From positions 153,461 to 193,035 of the forward strand of contig NZ_DKIH01000003.1 in assembly GCF_002454115.1 (NCBI RefSeq): a stretch of DNA of 39,575 bases, in the 5' to 3' direction. This DNA is from Sphingopyxis sp. UBA6723 (GTDB taxonomy: Bacteria; Pseudomonadota; Alphaproteobacteria; Sphingomonadales; Sphingomonadaceae). The number at the start of each line of letters is the position of its first letter. Within the stretch, counting starts at the first letter, position 1. The notes beneath the pieces are model-generated. The model worked only from the letters and a program-made list of their open reading frames with translations. It searched no databases and was not told the DNA's origin. Made by a program: the position numbers and the translations under genes. Of the stretch, positions 1 to 7,181 are shown piece by piece.

Positions 1-386
1 CCCTGCCATAACGGCAGGCCGAACATTGCCGCGAGACGCTGCGACAGTGCCGCGCCGCGTTCGGTCGGGAGCATGTAGCTCAGGCCTTCGCTGACCTGCC
101 TCGCCAGCGCTGCGGCAAGCGCGGGCGGCGAATGGCCGAACAGGCTGGCGGTGTCGCCCAGGCAGAAATCGTCGTAGGTCTGCCCGTCGATGCTGGTCAG
201 CGTAGCGTCGCTCGCCGACGCGGCGACGATCGGCACCGGGCTGGGCCAGTCCCTCATCCAGTGAAACGGCACCGACTGGAACCAGCCGGTCCCCGCGGCA
301 TGGTGCGCGAAGGCGCGCGGATTGGCAGCGCGGAAGCGCTCGGATTCGCGTTTGGCGACGCGCGTAATGGCGGCCGCGGTGGTCAT
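1..386 (-). CDS. Class III PLP-dependent aminotransferase, N-terminal part (cut by window edge)
   Basis: Translating the minus strand from the ATG at 386 gives an open frame of 128 residues running off the window edge. It contains FHWMRDWPSPVPIV near residue 40 and GDTASLFGHSPPALA near residue 80, which resemble the N-terminal region of glutamate-1-semialdehyde-aminotransferase-like class III enzymes (substrate-side loop before the PLP domain). The PLP lysine would lie outside the window, so activity cannot be judged. The start overlaps the stop of the upstream FAD oxidase by four bases (ATGA), so the two are probably translationally coupled and act on the same amine. The exact substrate is unknown. 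Family call is fairly sure, specificity is not. Confidence 0.75.
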   Translation of the reverse strand, partial: MTTAAAITRVAKRESERFRAANPRAFAHHAAGTGWFQSVPFHWMRDWPSPVPIVAASASDATLTSIDGQTYDDFCLGDTASLFGHSPPALAAALARQVSEGLSYMLPTERGAALSQRLAAMFGLPLWQ

Positions 387-1648
387 CCGAGTTTGTCTTT
401 CATCGCATAGTAAAGCAGCCCAAGCGTTGCGAGCGGCTGGCGCAGCCATTTGCCGCCGGGGAAGGGCTTTGAGGGCAGGTTCGCCAGCACGTCGAAGCGT
501 TCGGCGGTTCCCGCCATCGCCTCGGCGATCAGTTCGCCTGCCAGCGTCGTCACCAGCGCGCCATGCCCCGAAAAACCGTGCGCGAAAAAGACATTCCCAC
601 GCCGCCCGATATGCGGCAGCCGGTTCATCGTCACCGCCACCGCGCCGCCCCAGCCATAATCGATCCTCGCATCGGCGATCTGCGGGAAAACTTGCGCTAT
701 AAAGGGCCGCACGAACGCCGCGATGTCGCGCGGCGGCGTCTGCGAATACCGCTCGCCACCGCCAAAGATCAGGCGCTTGTCGGCGGAGAGGCGGAAATAG
801 TTGAGCACGAACCGGCTGTCTGCGACCGCGGCATCGCTGGGGAGCAACGCGTCGGCGTTTGCGAGTGGGGCGGTTGCGATATTGTAGTTCATGATCGGCA
901 CGGTGTAGCGGCCGAGGTCGGGCTCGACCTGGCCGATCCAGCTGTCGGTCGCGTCGATGACGTATCGCGCGGCTAAATGCACGCGATCGGTCATCACACC
1001 AAGACCATCGGACGTGTCAGTGATCTCGTAGGCGCGCTGACCTTCCCAGATGCAAACACCCGCAGCTTCGGCAGCTTGGGCAAGACCGATCGCGTAGTTC
1101 AGCGGATGGAAATGGCCGCCCTGCGGGTCGTATATGCCACCGTAATAGAGCGGGCTGGCGATATGGTTCGTCATATCTGCTTTCGCGACGACGTCAGTCT
1201 GGTAGCCGAAGCGCGTGGCGAGATAGTCCGCCTCGCGCCGCATGGCGTCGAAATCCTTCGTCGTCCACGCTGCTTCAAGATGCCCCGTTTTCAGGTCGCA
1301 ATCGATGCCGTGCTGGGCAATCCGCGCCGCCACCCGATTGGCGCGCCAGCACAGGTCGAACAAGGCATCGGCGTGATCGCGGCTGAATTCGTCCTCAAGC
1401 TCGGATGCGGACCAGCGCAGGCCAGGGATCAGCTGTCCGCCATTGCGGCCCGACGCTCCGAAACCGACATGCTCGCGTTCAATCAGAATTACAGAAAAGC
1501 CGCGCTCAGCGCAGGCCAGCGCCGCGGACAGACCCGTGAAACCGCCGCCGATCACCGCGACGTCGCACGACAAATCCTCTGCGAACTCGCCCGATTTCCA
1601 CTTTTGCGCGGTCGCGGCGTAATAGCTGTTGTTGAGTGGGTCGCTCAT
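383..1648 (-). CDS. FAD-dependent oxidoreductase of the DAO family, gamma-glutamylputrescine oxidase-like
   Basis: A 421-residue protein with an N-terminal dinucleotide fold (CDVAVIGGGFTGLSAALACAERG) followed by IEREHVGFGASGRNGGQ, the usual DAO-family flavin-binding arrangement, and a C-terminal GRRGNVFFAHGFSGHG segment that contacts the flavin. This family includes PuuB, which oxidises gamma-glutamylputrescine to the aldehyde, releasing ammonia and peroxide. The PuuA-like ligase just upstream on the same strand supports that role (inference). An in-frame ATG 48 bases further up lies inside an intergenic palindromic repeat, so the ATG at 1648 (MSDPLNNSYYAA) is preferred although no strong ribosome site precedes it. 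The stop overlaps the start of the next aminotransferase. Cytoplasmic, no signal peptide. Confidence 0.85.
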   Translation of the reverse strand: MSDPLNNSYYAATAQKWKSGEFAEDLSCDVAVIGGGFTGLSAALACAERGFSVILIEREHVGFGASGRNGGQLIPGLRWSASELEDEFSRDHADALFDLCWRANRVAARIAQHGIDCDLKTGHLEAAWTTKDFDAMRREADYLATRFGYQTDVVAKADMTNHIASPLYYGGIYDPQGGHFHPLNYAIGLAQAAEAAGVCIWEGQRAYEITDTSDGLGVMTDRVHLAARYVIDATDSWIGQVEPDLGRYTVPIMNYNIATAPLANADALLPSDAAVADSRFVLNYFRLSADKRLIFGGGERYSQTPPRDIAAFVRPFIAQVFPQIADARIDYGWGGAVAVTMNRLPHIGRRGNVFFAHGFSGHGALVTTLAGELIAEAMAGTAERFDVLANLPSKPFPGGKWLRQPLATLGLLYYAMKDKLG

Positions 1649-1667
1649 TCGAGAGCCAATCGCTAAT

Positions 1668-1741
1668 CCCGTTCGCGTCGAGCGAAGTCGAGACACCTCG
1701 CGCGCCTGCGCGGCGTCTCGACTTCGCTCGACGCGAACGGG
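1668..1741. repeat. Palindromic intergenic repeat, family A copy 1
   Basis: Perfect 27-base inverted arms at 1668-1694 and 1715-1741 enclose a 20-base loop. The core CCGTTCG..TCGAGCGAAGTCGAGA recurs at 35766-35845 in this window. It lies between two same-strand genes (ligase and oxidase), so its transcript would form a very stable hairpin inside the operon, possibly lowering expression of the downstream genes or protecting the upstream mRNA (inference). Confidence 0.9.
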
Positions 1742-1762
1742 GAAGGTGGCTTTGACGACACG

Positions 1763-3109
1763 CTAAACCCGCATCAACAGATGTTCGCGTTCCCAGCTCG
1801 ATACCACCGACTGGTAATTGAACAGCTCATAATCCTTCACGGCAAAGAAGATTTCGAAGAAATCGTCGCCGAGCAGATTGCGGACCTTCTTGCACGAGCT
1901 GAACCGGTCGAGCGCTGCCTCCAATGTGCGGGGCAGGGTACGGGCGCGGTTGTATGCGCTGCCGGTGATTGATTTCGCCGGGACCATGCGATCGACAACG
2001 CCGATGTAACCGCAGATCAACGACGCGGCGATCGCCAGATAGGGGTTGCTGTCGGCGCCGGGCAGGCGGTTTTCGACGCGGCGGTTGGCCTTTTCCGAGA
2101 TCGGGACGCGGAACCCGCACGAGCGATTGTCCTCGCCCCACTGGACGTTGATCGGCGCCGCGCTGTCGGGGCGCATACGGCGGAAGCTGTTGACGTTGGG
2201 CGCCCACAGCGGCGCGATTTGCGGCATATAGCGAACGAGACCCGCGATGTAGCTGCGGAACATCGCGCTATCGCGGCCATTGGCGGTCGAAAACAGGTTC
2301 TTGCCCGTCGTCGCATCGACCACCGACTGGTGAATGTGCATCGCGCTGCCTGGCTGGCCCGCCATAGGATTGGCCATGAAGGTCGCATAGACATCATGCT
2401 GCTTGGCGACATTGCGCACGACGCGCTTGAACAGGAAGACTTCGTCGGCCAGCCGCAGCGGGTCGCCATGCTCGAAATTGACCTCCAGCTGCGCAGCGCC
2501 CATTTCGTGGATCATCGTGTCGATATCGAGCCCCATCAGCTCGCAATCGTCATAGATATGATCGATGATATCCTCATATTCGTTCATCGCTTCCAGCCCA
2601 TAGGGCTGGCTGGCGGACTCGCTGCGCCCCGACTGGCCGGTCGGCGGGGTCAGCGGAAAGTCGGGATCGACATTCTGCGACACGAGGTAAAATTCGACCT
2701 CGGGCGCGATGACCGGGCGCCAGCCTTTTTCGGCATAGAGCGCGAGGACTTTTTTCAGAATCGTGCGCGGCGCGATATCGACCTCGCTGCCGTCGCGATT
2801 GAGGACGTCAGCGATCACGAAGGCCGTCGGCGATTTGAACCCCGGCGCGACGCAAATGGTGTCGGGATCGGCGATCAATATCTTGTCGGGATCCTTGTCC
2901 CAGATATCGTCGATGTCCTCGGGGTAATGGCCGTCGATCGTGCAGATGAACACGCTGCCCGGGATGCGCAGCGACTTGTCCTTCACCGACGCCAGAAATT
3001 TTTTGGCGGGGAGCACCTTGCCGCGTTGAACCCCGTTGATATCGGGGACGATGCATTCGACTTCGTCGATCTTATGGTCGCTGATCCACTGTTCCAGATT
3101 GACTGACAT
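1763..3109 (-). CDS. Glutamine synthetase family protein, gamma-glutamylpolyamine ligase-like (PuuA type)
   Basis: A 448-residue protein with the glutamine synthetase beta-grasp domain first (DEVECIVPDINGVQRGKVLP) and the catalytic barrel after it: EVEFYLV metal-site region, GQPGSAMHIHQSV, the ATP/glutamate segment NSFRRMRPDSAAPINVQWG, and NRRVENRLPGADSNPYLAIA. The length and the divergent motifs fit the PuuA/GlnA3 group that couples glutamate to putrescine or another amine using ATP, rather than nitrogen-assimilating GlnA, and no adenylylation-loop tyrosine motif is evident. The start at 3109 gives the family's usual N-terminus; the longer frame upstream reads through an intergenic repeat and was dropped. 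It precedes the FAD oxidase and a second aminotransferase on the same strand and faces an omega-aminotransferase, together outlining a glutamylated polyamine pathway. PuuC- and PuuD-type genes are not in view. Confidence 0.85.
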   Translation of the reverse strand: MSVNLEQWISDHKIDEVECIVPDINGVQRGKVLPAKKFLASVKDKSLRIPGSVFICTIDGHYPEDIDDIWDKDPDKILIADPDTICVAPGFKSPTAFVIADVLNRDGSEVDIAPRTILKKVLALYAEKGWRPVIAPEVEFYLVSQNVDPDFPLTPPTGQSGRSESASQPYGLEAMNEYEDIIDHIYDDCELMGLDIDTMIHEMGAAQLEVNFEHGDPLRLADEVFLFKRVVRNVAKQHDVYATFMANPMAGQPGSAMHIHQSVVDATTGKNLFSTANGRDSAMFRSYIAGLVRYMPQIAPLWAPNVNSFRRMRPDSAAPINVQWGEDNRSCGFRVPISEKANRRVENRLPGADSNPYLAIAASLICGYIGVVDRMVPAKSITGSAYNRARTLPRTLEAALDRFSSCKKVRNLLGDDFFEIFFAVKDYELFNYQSVVSSWEREHLLMRV

Positions 3110-3250
3110 GAGCCCCCGATTGGGCCAAGGATTTGGCCCGTTGTGTGGCGGCAGCGTATCGCAAGGTTGGGCAAAGCGCCAGAGGGACGCGCTATTCAGG
3201 CATTTCCGGCATGATTGCATGCTGGATTCTTTGTTGGTGCGAAAGCCCGT

Positions 3251-3339
3251 TGTCATTGCGAGCGAAGCGAAGCAATCTCCAGCCATGCCCAAGGCCGAGG
3301 GCTGAAGATTGCCTCGTCGCTGCGCTCCTCGCAATGACA
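3251..3339. repeat. Palindromic intergenic repeat, family B
   Basis: Inverted ends TGTCATTGCGAG (3251-3262) and CTCGCAATGACA (3328-3339) bound an 89-base element whose inner parts also pair imperfectly (AGCAATCT against AGATTGC). This CATTGCGAGCGAAGCGAAGCAATC type of element is known to be dispersed in many proteobacterial genomes. It occupies the divergent promoter region of the amine cluster and ends only a few bases before the ribosome site of the aminotransferase. Confidence 0.88.
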
Positions 3340-3357
3340 GGTTTAAAGGAGATCGCG

Positions 3358-4674
3358 ATGCGCGGCGAAAACGACCAACTGGCAGCCTTCTGGATGCCGT
3401 TTACCGCGAACCGATCCTACAAAGCGCACCCGCGGCAGCTCGTATCGGCGAGCGGGATGTATTATCAGAGCGGCGACGGCCGGACTATCCTCGACGGGAC
3501 GTCGGGACTGTGGTGCAGCAATGCGGGTCATTGTCGGACGGAAATCACCGAAGCGATCGCGCAGGCCGCAGCGACGCTCGATTTTGCGCCGACCTTTCAG
3601 CTCGGCCACCCACTGCCGTTTGAACTCGCGCAGCGGCTCGCGGTGCTAATGCCCGATGGGCTCGACCGGATATTCTTTACCAACAGCGGGTCCGAATCGG
3701 TTGATACGGCGCTGAAAATTGCGCTCGCGATCCAGCGTGCCAAGGGGCAGGGAACGCGGACCCGGCTGATCGGACGCGAGCGCGGCTATCATGGTACCGG
3801 CTTTGGCGGGATCAGCGTTGGCGGGCTGGTCAACAACCGGCGCGCGTTCGGCGGTGGCCTGCCCGGCGTCGACCATATGCGTCACACGCACGACATCGCG
3901 CGCAACGCGTTCACGCGCGGTTTTCCGCAGCATGGCGCCGAACTCGCCGACGATCTTCAGCGGCTAGTCGACCTGCACGGCGCGGAGACGATTGCTGCCG
4001 TGATCGTCGAGCCGATGGCGGGATCGACCGGGGTGCTGGTGCCGCCAGTCGGCTATCTCCAGCGGCTGCGCGAGATTTGCGACAGGCACGGGATCATCCT
4101 GATCTTCGACGAGGTGATCACCGCCTTTGGCCGCGTCGGCGGCGCGACGGCCGCAGGGCAATGGGGCGTCACCCCCGACCTCATCACGATGGCGAAGGGG
4201 CTGACTAATGCCGCGGTGCCGATGGGCGCTGTTGCGGTGAAGCGCGAGCTGCATGATGCGGTGCTGGACAGCGTCGACGCGGGCATTGAGCTGTTCCATG
4301 GCTACACCTATTCGGGCCACCCGCTAGCGAGCGCGGCCGGACTCGCGACGCTCGATCTTTATGCGCGCGATGGCCTGTTCGACCGCGCAAGCGAACTCGG
4401 CGGCTATTGGGAAGGCGCGGCGCACAGTCTGAGGGGCAAGCGGCACATTATTGATGTCCGCACCATCGGCCTGGTTGCGGGCATTGAACTCGAACCGCGA
4501 CCGGGCGCGCCGACGGCGCGCGCGATGGAGCTGTTCCACGCCTGTTTCGACAATGGCCTACTGGTGCGAGCGACGGGCGATATCATCGCCCTGTCGCCGC
4601 CCCTGATCGTCGAGACGGCCCAGATTGACGAAATCTTCGGGAAGATTTCCGACCTGCTCGACGCGGTCGACTAA
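3358..4674 (+). CDS. Omega-amino acid/polyamine:pyruvate aminotransferase, class III
   Basis: A 438-residue fold-type I PLP enzyme. Visible elements are FFTNSGSESVDTALKIA (phosphate cup), RERGYHGTGFGG, IFDEVITAFGRVG with the pyridine-contacting Asp251, and ITMAKGLTNAAVPMG with the Schiff-base Lys280, followed by FHGYTYSGHPLASAA. The early FWMPFTANRSYKAHPR segment matches omega-amino acid:pyruvate or putrescine:pyruvate aminotransferases (SpuC, beta-alanine:pyruvate). The ATG at 3358 is chosen because AAAGGAG lies at 3345-3351, whereas longer frames run through the upstream repeat. Divergent from the PuuA-like ligase, it probably moves the amino group from a polyamine or its product to pyruvate (inference). 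Its TAA overlaps the end of the convergent small gene. Confidence 0.88.
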   Translation: MRGENDQLAAFWMPFTANRSYKAHPRQLVSASGMYYQSGDGRTILDGTSGLWCSNAGHCRTEITEAIAQAAATLDFAPTFQLGHPLPFELAQRLAVLMPDGLDRIFFTNSGSESVDTALKIALAIQRAKGQGTRTRLIGRERGYHGTGFGGISVGGLVNNRRAFGGGLPGVDHMRHTHDIARNAFTRGFPQHGAELADDLQRLVDLHGAETIAAVIVEPMAGSTGVLVPPVGYLQRLREICDRHGIILIFDEVITAFGRVGGATAAGQWGVTPDLITMAKGLTNAAVPMGAVAVKRELHDAVLDSVDAGIELFHGYTYSGHPLASAAGLATLDLYARDGLFDRASELGGYWEGAAHSLRGKRHIIDVRTIGLVAGIELEPRPGAPTARAMELFHACFDNGLLVRATGDIIALSPPLIVETAQIDEIFGKISDLLDAVD

Positions 4675-4910
4675 CGCTCGAAGCTGTCCAACTGCATTGC
4701 GGCCGCTTCGGCGTTCGCCTCGGCCTTGGCAGCAGTTGCGGCGACCTGACGGGCGCGCGTCGCTTCGGTCTGGACCAGACGTTCGGCCATCGTGCGCCAC
4801 GCCTGTTCGGCGCGCAGATTGCGGTCGCGAACTTGCGACAAGGTGCTGGCTGCCGCGTCGACGGCGCATTTATCGGCCTGGGCCTGATAGAAGTCACTGG
4901 TGTTCGACAT
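4671..4910 (-). CDS. Hypothetical 79-residue alanine-rich helical protein
   Basis: A small cytoplasmic protein with no signal peptide or membrane segment, rich in Ala, Glu, Gln and Arg (for example RAEQAWRTMAERLVQTEATR and a long AATAAKAEANAEAAA run), predicted to be largely alpha-helical or coiled coil. AAAGGAT lies about eight bases before the ATG. It is the last member of a leftward group after csp, infA and a 46-residue ORF, with 50 bases between that ORF and this start, so it may be co-transcribed with the cold-shock genes. Its stop overlaps the convergent aminotransferase stop. No function recognised. Confidence 0.7.
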   Translation of the reverse strand: MSNTSDFYQAQADKCAVDAAASTLSQVRDRNLRAEQAWRTMAERLVQTEATRARQVAATAAKAEANAEAAAMQLDSFER

Positions 4911-4960
4911 GGCGGATATCCTTTGGTCTGGGGTGGGTTAGTCAGTCGGTCTGAGTGGAT

Positions 4961-5101
4961 CTAGTCGATCATCTGGGCAATCAGGCGGCGCAATTCGCTT
5001 TGGGACAGGGTCGGTGATCGCCGGTTGGACTTCCGCGCCGGCGCGTTGATCGCGGCATAGGGGCGGAGGAGGGAAGGGAAGCTGTTCGAAATTAAGTTCA
5101 T
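4961..5101 (-). CDS. Small ORF, 46 residues, unknown function
   Basis: Read directly on the minus strand: ATG at 5101 to TAG at 4961, beginning MNLISNSFPSLLRPYAAINA and ending LSQSELRRLIAQMID. An AGGA ribosome site lies five bases before the ATG in an otherwise AT-rich leader. The middle is basic (ARKSNRRS) and the C-terminus could form an amphipathic helix. It sits between infA (37-base gap) and the 79-residue gene (50-base gap), all on the same strand. The ribosome site, spacing and position argue for a real gene, but the length is too short for codon bias to prove it. Confidence 0.55.
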   Translation of the reverse strand: MNLISNSFPSLLRPYAAINAPARKSNRRSPTLSQSELRRLIAQMID

Positions 5102-5138
5102 ATTATCCTGTATTCATTGATATTTTTGTTATCGGAGA

Positions 5139-5402
5139 TCAGCGCCGGTTGCCCTTGCGCGGACCACTACCGGCCGGACCGGCGCCGCGATCACGATAGA
5201 TGATGCGGCCTTTGGTCAGATCATAAGGCGTCATTTCGACGCGAACGGCATCGCCGACGACCGACCGAATACGAAAACGTCGCATCCGGCCTGCCGTATA
5301 AGCGATGATCCGATGGTCATTTTCCAGCGTGACACCAAAGCGTCCGTCGGGAAGGATCTCATCGATCTGGCCGTCGAGGGTCAGTAGCTCCTCTTTGGCC
5401 AA
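5139..5402 (-). CDS. infA: Translation initiation factor IF-1 (TTG start, cold-shock linked)
   Basis: An 87-residue OB-fold protein with the IF-1 pattern: MAKEELLTLDGQIDEILPDG, NDHRIIAYTAGRMRRFRIR, GDAVRVEMTPYDLTKGRIIYR, plus a basic C-terminal tail (GPRKGNRR) longer than the 72-residue E. coli factor. IF-1 binds the 30S A site during initiation. The start must be the TTG at 5402, because the csp stop codon TGA is in the same frame only one codon upstream (TGA TCT TTG). There is no clear ribosome site before it, so translation probably depends on reinitiation after csp. Other alphaproteobacteria often carry more than one infA; this could be the cold-induced copy (inference). Confidence 0.9.
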   Translation of the reverse strand: MAKEELLTLDGQIDEILPDGRFGVTLENDHRIIAYTAGRMRRFRIRSVVGDAVRVEMTPYDLTKGRIIYRDRGAGPAGSGPRKGNRR

Positions 5403-5405
5403 AGA

Positions 5406-5612
5406 TCAGGCCGACTGGATGTTGACGGCGGACACTTTGCCGCGTTGGTCAGTTTCCAGATCATAAGAAACGCGCTGATCCTTGTTCAGCGTCGACATGC
5501 CGGCGCGTTCGAGGGCGGTGATGTGGACAAAGCTGTCGCCCGAGCCATCCTCATTGGCGATAAAGCCATAGCCTTTGTCGGTGTTGAAAAATTTTACGGT
5601 GCCGGTTGGCAT
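5406..5612 (-). CDS. Cold-shock domain protein (CspA family)
   Basis: A 68-residue single cold-shock domain: MPTGTVKFFNTDKGYGFI carries RNP1 (KGYGFI) and GDSFVHITALERAG carries RNP2 (FVHI). Such proteins bind single-stranded RNA/DNA and melt mRNA structure. AAAGGA precedes the ATG by about nine bases. It heads a leftward group with infA, a small ORF and the 79-residue gene; infA is in the same frame and begins one codon after the csp stop. The leader contains a perfect nine-base-pair hairpin (5641-5662), and the csp family is commonly controlled through leader structure. Whether this copy is cold-induced cannot be told from sequence. Confidence 0.95.
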   Translation of the reverse strand: MPTGTVKFFNTDKGYGFIANEDGSGDSFVHITALERAGMSTLNKDQRVSYDLETDQRGKVSAVNIQSA

Positions 5613-5640
5613 GGGTCATTCCTTTCACGGAAGTGGAGTT

Positions 5641-5662
5641 GCCACCGATTGATATCGGTGGC
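5641..5662 (-). promoter_or_regulatory. Perfect hairpin in the csp leader
   Basis: GCCACCGAT at 5641-5649 pairs with ATCGGTGGC at 5654-5662 around a four-base loop, ending 28 bases before the csp ATG. No T-run follows on the minus strand, so it is not a classical terminator. It may be an mRNA leader structure or a dyad protein site. Confidence 0.5.
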
Positions 5663-5800
5663 GCCAGGAAGCGTGAGGAAGGAAGGTCCTGCCGATACGG
5701 CAACAAAATCCGTCGAAAGCGACGATAGCCCGCCTGAGATAGGCGCCAAGATACGAAAAGTCAAGGATAACCCTGGATGCAGGCATGGGGAGAGGCCCGT

Positions 5801-7033
5801 TCAGTGGTCCAGGAGTAGCGGAAAAGTGACCGAAACCTGGGTCCCCTTGCCGACTTCGCTGTCGATGTCGAGCTGCCCCTGATGGCGCTCTCCGATATGT
5901 TTGACGATCGCGAGGCCGAGGCCGGTCCCGCCGACCGAACGGCTGCGCGCTTCATCGACGCGATAGAATCGTTCGGTCAGCCGCGGCAGATGATCGGGCG
6001 CGATGCCGTCGCCTTGATCGCGAACCAACAGGCGCACCCGATTGCCTTCGCGCGCGAGTTCCACCGTCACCGGCGTTCCGGCGTGACCATATTTCATCGC
6101 GTTCGAAATGATGTTGTGCGCGAGCTGGCTGAGTTGGGCCTCGTCGCCGAGCATCGGCTGTGTGATGTCGCCGAGTTTTGCCACCAGATCCTTTGCGCGC
6201 GAGGGTTCGCTGTCGCTCAGCTGGCCAATGGCGGTGCGAACGATCGCAGCCAGGTCGACCCTGGCCGTCGGGCGCCGAAAGCGGTCGGCCTCGACCCGCG
6301 AGATCGACAGGAGGTCAATCACCAGTTGTTGCATCCGCCGCGCTTCGCGTTCGATGATAGAGAGGAACCGGTCGCGGGTTGGTGCATCGGTTTCGCCGTT
6401 CATTTCCTGCAAAGTTTCGACATAGCCGAGGATTGCGGCGAGCGGTGTGCGCAGTTCGTGGCTGGCGTTGGCGACGAAATCCGACCGCATCCGGTCGGCG
6501 GCGTCGATCGCCGACCGGTCCGATAGGAAAATGATGTTCTCGCTGCCCGACAACGCGGCGATCCGCATCGTCCAGCGCTGGCCCGGCCGCGGAAAATCGA
6601 ACAGATTGACAGGTTCCAGCGGTGTATCACCTTGAATACGCGCCAGCCAGTCGGTCGCTGCCGGGTGCCGGATGGCTGTCCGAAGGTCGGCGCCGACGAT
6701 ATGCCGCCCGAGCAGACGAACCGCGGCGTCATTGGCGATCGTCACGATATTGTCGGCGGTGCCAAGCAAAGGCTCTTTTTCTTGATCAACCCAATGCGCG
6801 AAATCGGGGTGACGAAGCAACGATGCGGGCGTGGTCTCGGCGGGCGGCTGCGGGGCGCCCGGGCGGTCGGGTGGCGCAGACGGTAGGGCGCTGTAAATTA
6901 TACCTGCGCCAACAAAACCGGCGATGGCCATGATCGCAATCGCCAGCAGGTCACCACCGGTCAAGGCAGCAAAGATCGCCGCGATGACGATCATGGTCAG
7001 CGCAATGACGAGGCTGGACAGGCGGTCGAACAT
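5801..7033 (-). CDS. phoR: Membrane sensor histidine kinase, PhoR-like
   Basis: A 410-residue kinase. Two membrane segments lie at about 6-24 and 28-50 (LVIALTMIVIAAIF and IAIMAIAGFVGAGII), followed by a PAS-like region (GTADNIVTIANDAAVRLLG, about 91-175), the dimerisation/phosphoacceptor motif FVANASHELRTPLAAI with His192, and the ATPase domain with N-box NIISNAMKYG, RDQGDGIAPDHLP and GGTGLGLAIVKH. The two-helix anchor without a large periplasmic domain plus PAS is the layout of PhoR, the phosphate-limitation sensor. The ATG at 7033 begins just before the first membrane helix; an upstream in-frame start would add an unrelated Arg-rich stretch. No phoB, phoU or pst gene is adjacent here, so the PhoR name rests on domain layout only. 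Confidence 0.8.
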   Translation of the reverse strand: MFDRLSSLVIALTMIVIAAIFAALTGGDLLAIAIMAIAGFVGAGIIYSALPSAPPDRPGAPQPPAETTPASLLRHPDFAHWVDQEKEPLLGTADNIVTIANDAAVRLLGRHIVGADLRTAIRHPAATDWLARIQGDTPLEPVNLFDFPRPGQRWTMRIAALSGSENIIFLSDRSAIDAADRMRSDFVANASHELRTPLAAILGYVETLQEMNGETDAPTRDRFLSIIEREARRMQQLVIDLLSISRVEADRFRRPTARVDLAAIVRTAIGQLSDSEPSRAKDLVAKLGDITQPMLGDEAQLSQLAHNIISNAMKYGHAGTPVTVELAREGNRVRLLVRDQGDGIAPDHLPRLTERFYRVDEARSRSVGGTGLGLAIVKHIGERHQGQLDIDSEVGKGTQVSVTFPLLLDH

Positions 7034-7181
7034 CCTCCATCGCCTCGCACGAAGCGAGGGGCGGGCGCAAGGCTGTTTGCGGGCGTTAACGCTTGGGCGG
7101 CCGATGTCCCAAACCGGGAAGGATGGCATTGGCGGCGGTGTTTTGCTTTTCCTTGCGTCCTCATTGGGTTATGCGCCAGCC

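Noticed and set aside
3110..3334. N-terminal extension of the PuuA-like ligase
   Set aside because: It reads through the family B repeat (peptide CFASLAMT is the usual translation of that element) and the family's N-terminus begins at MSVNLEQW.
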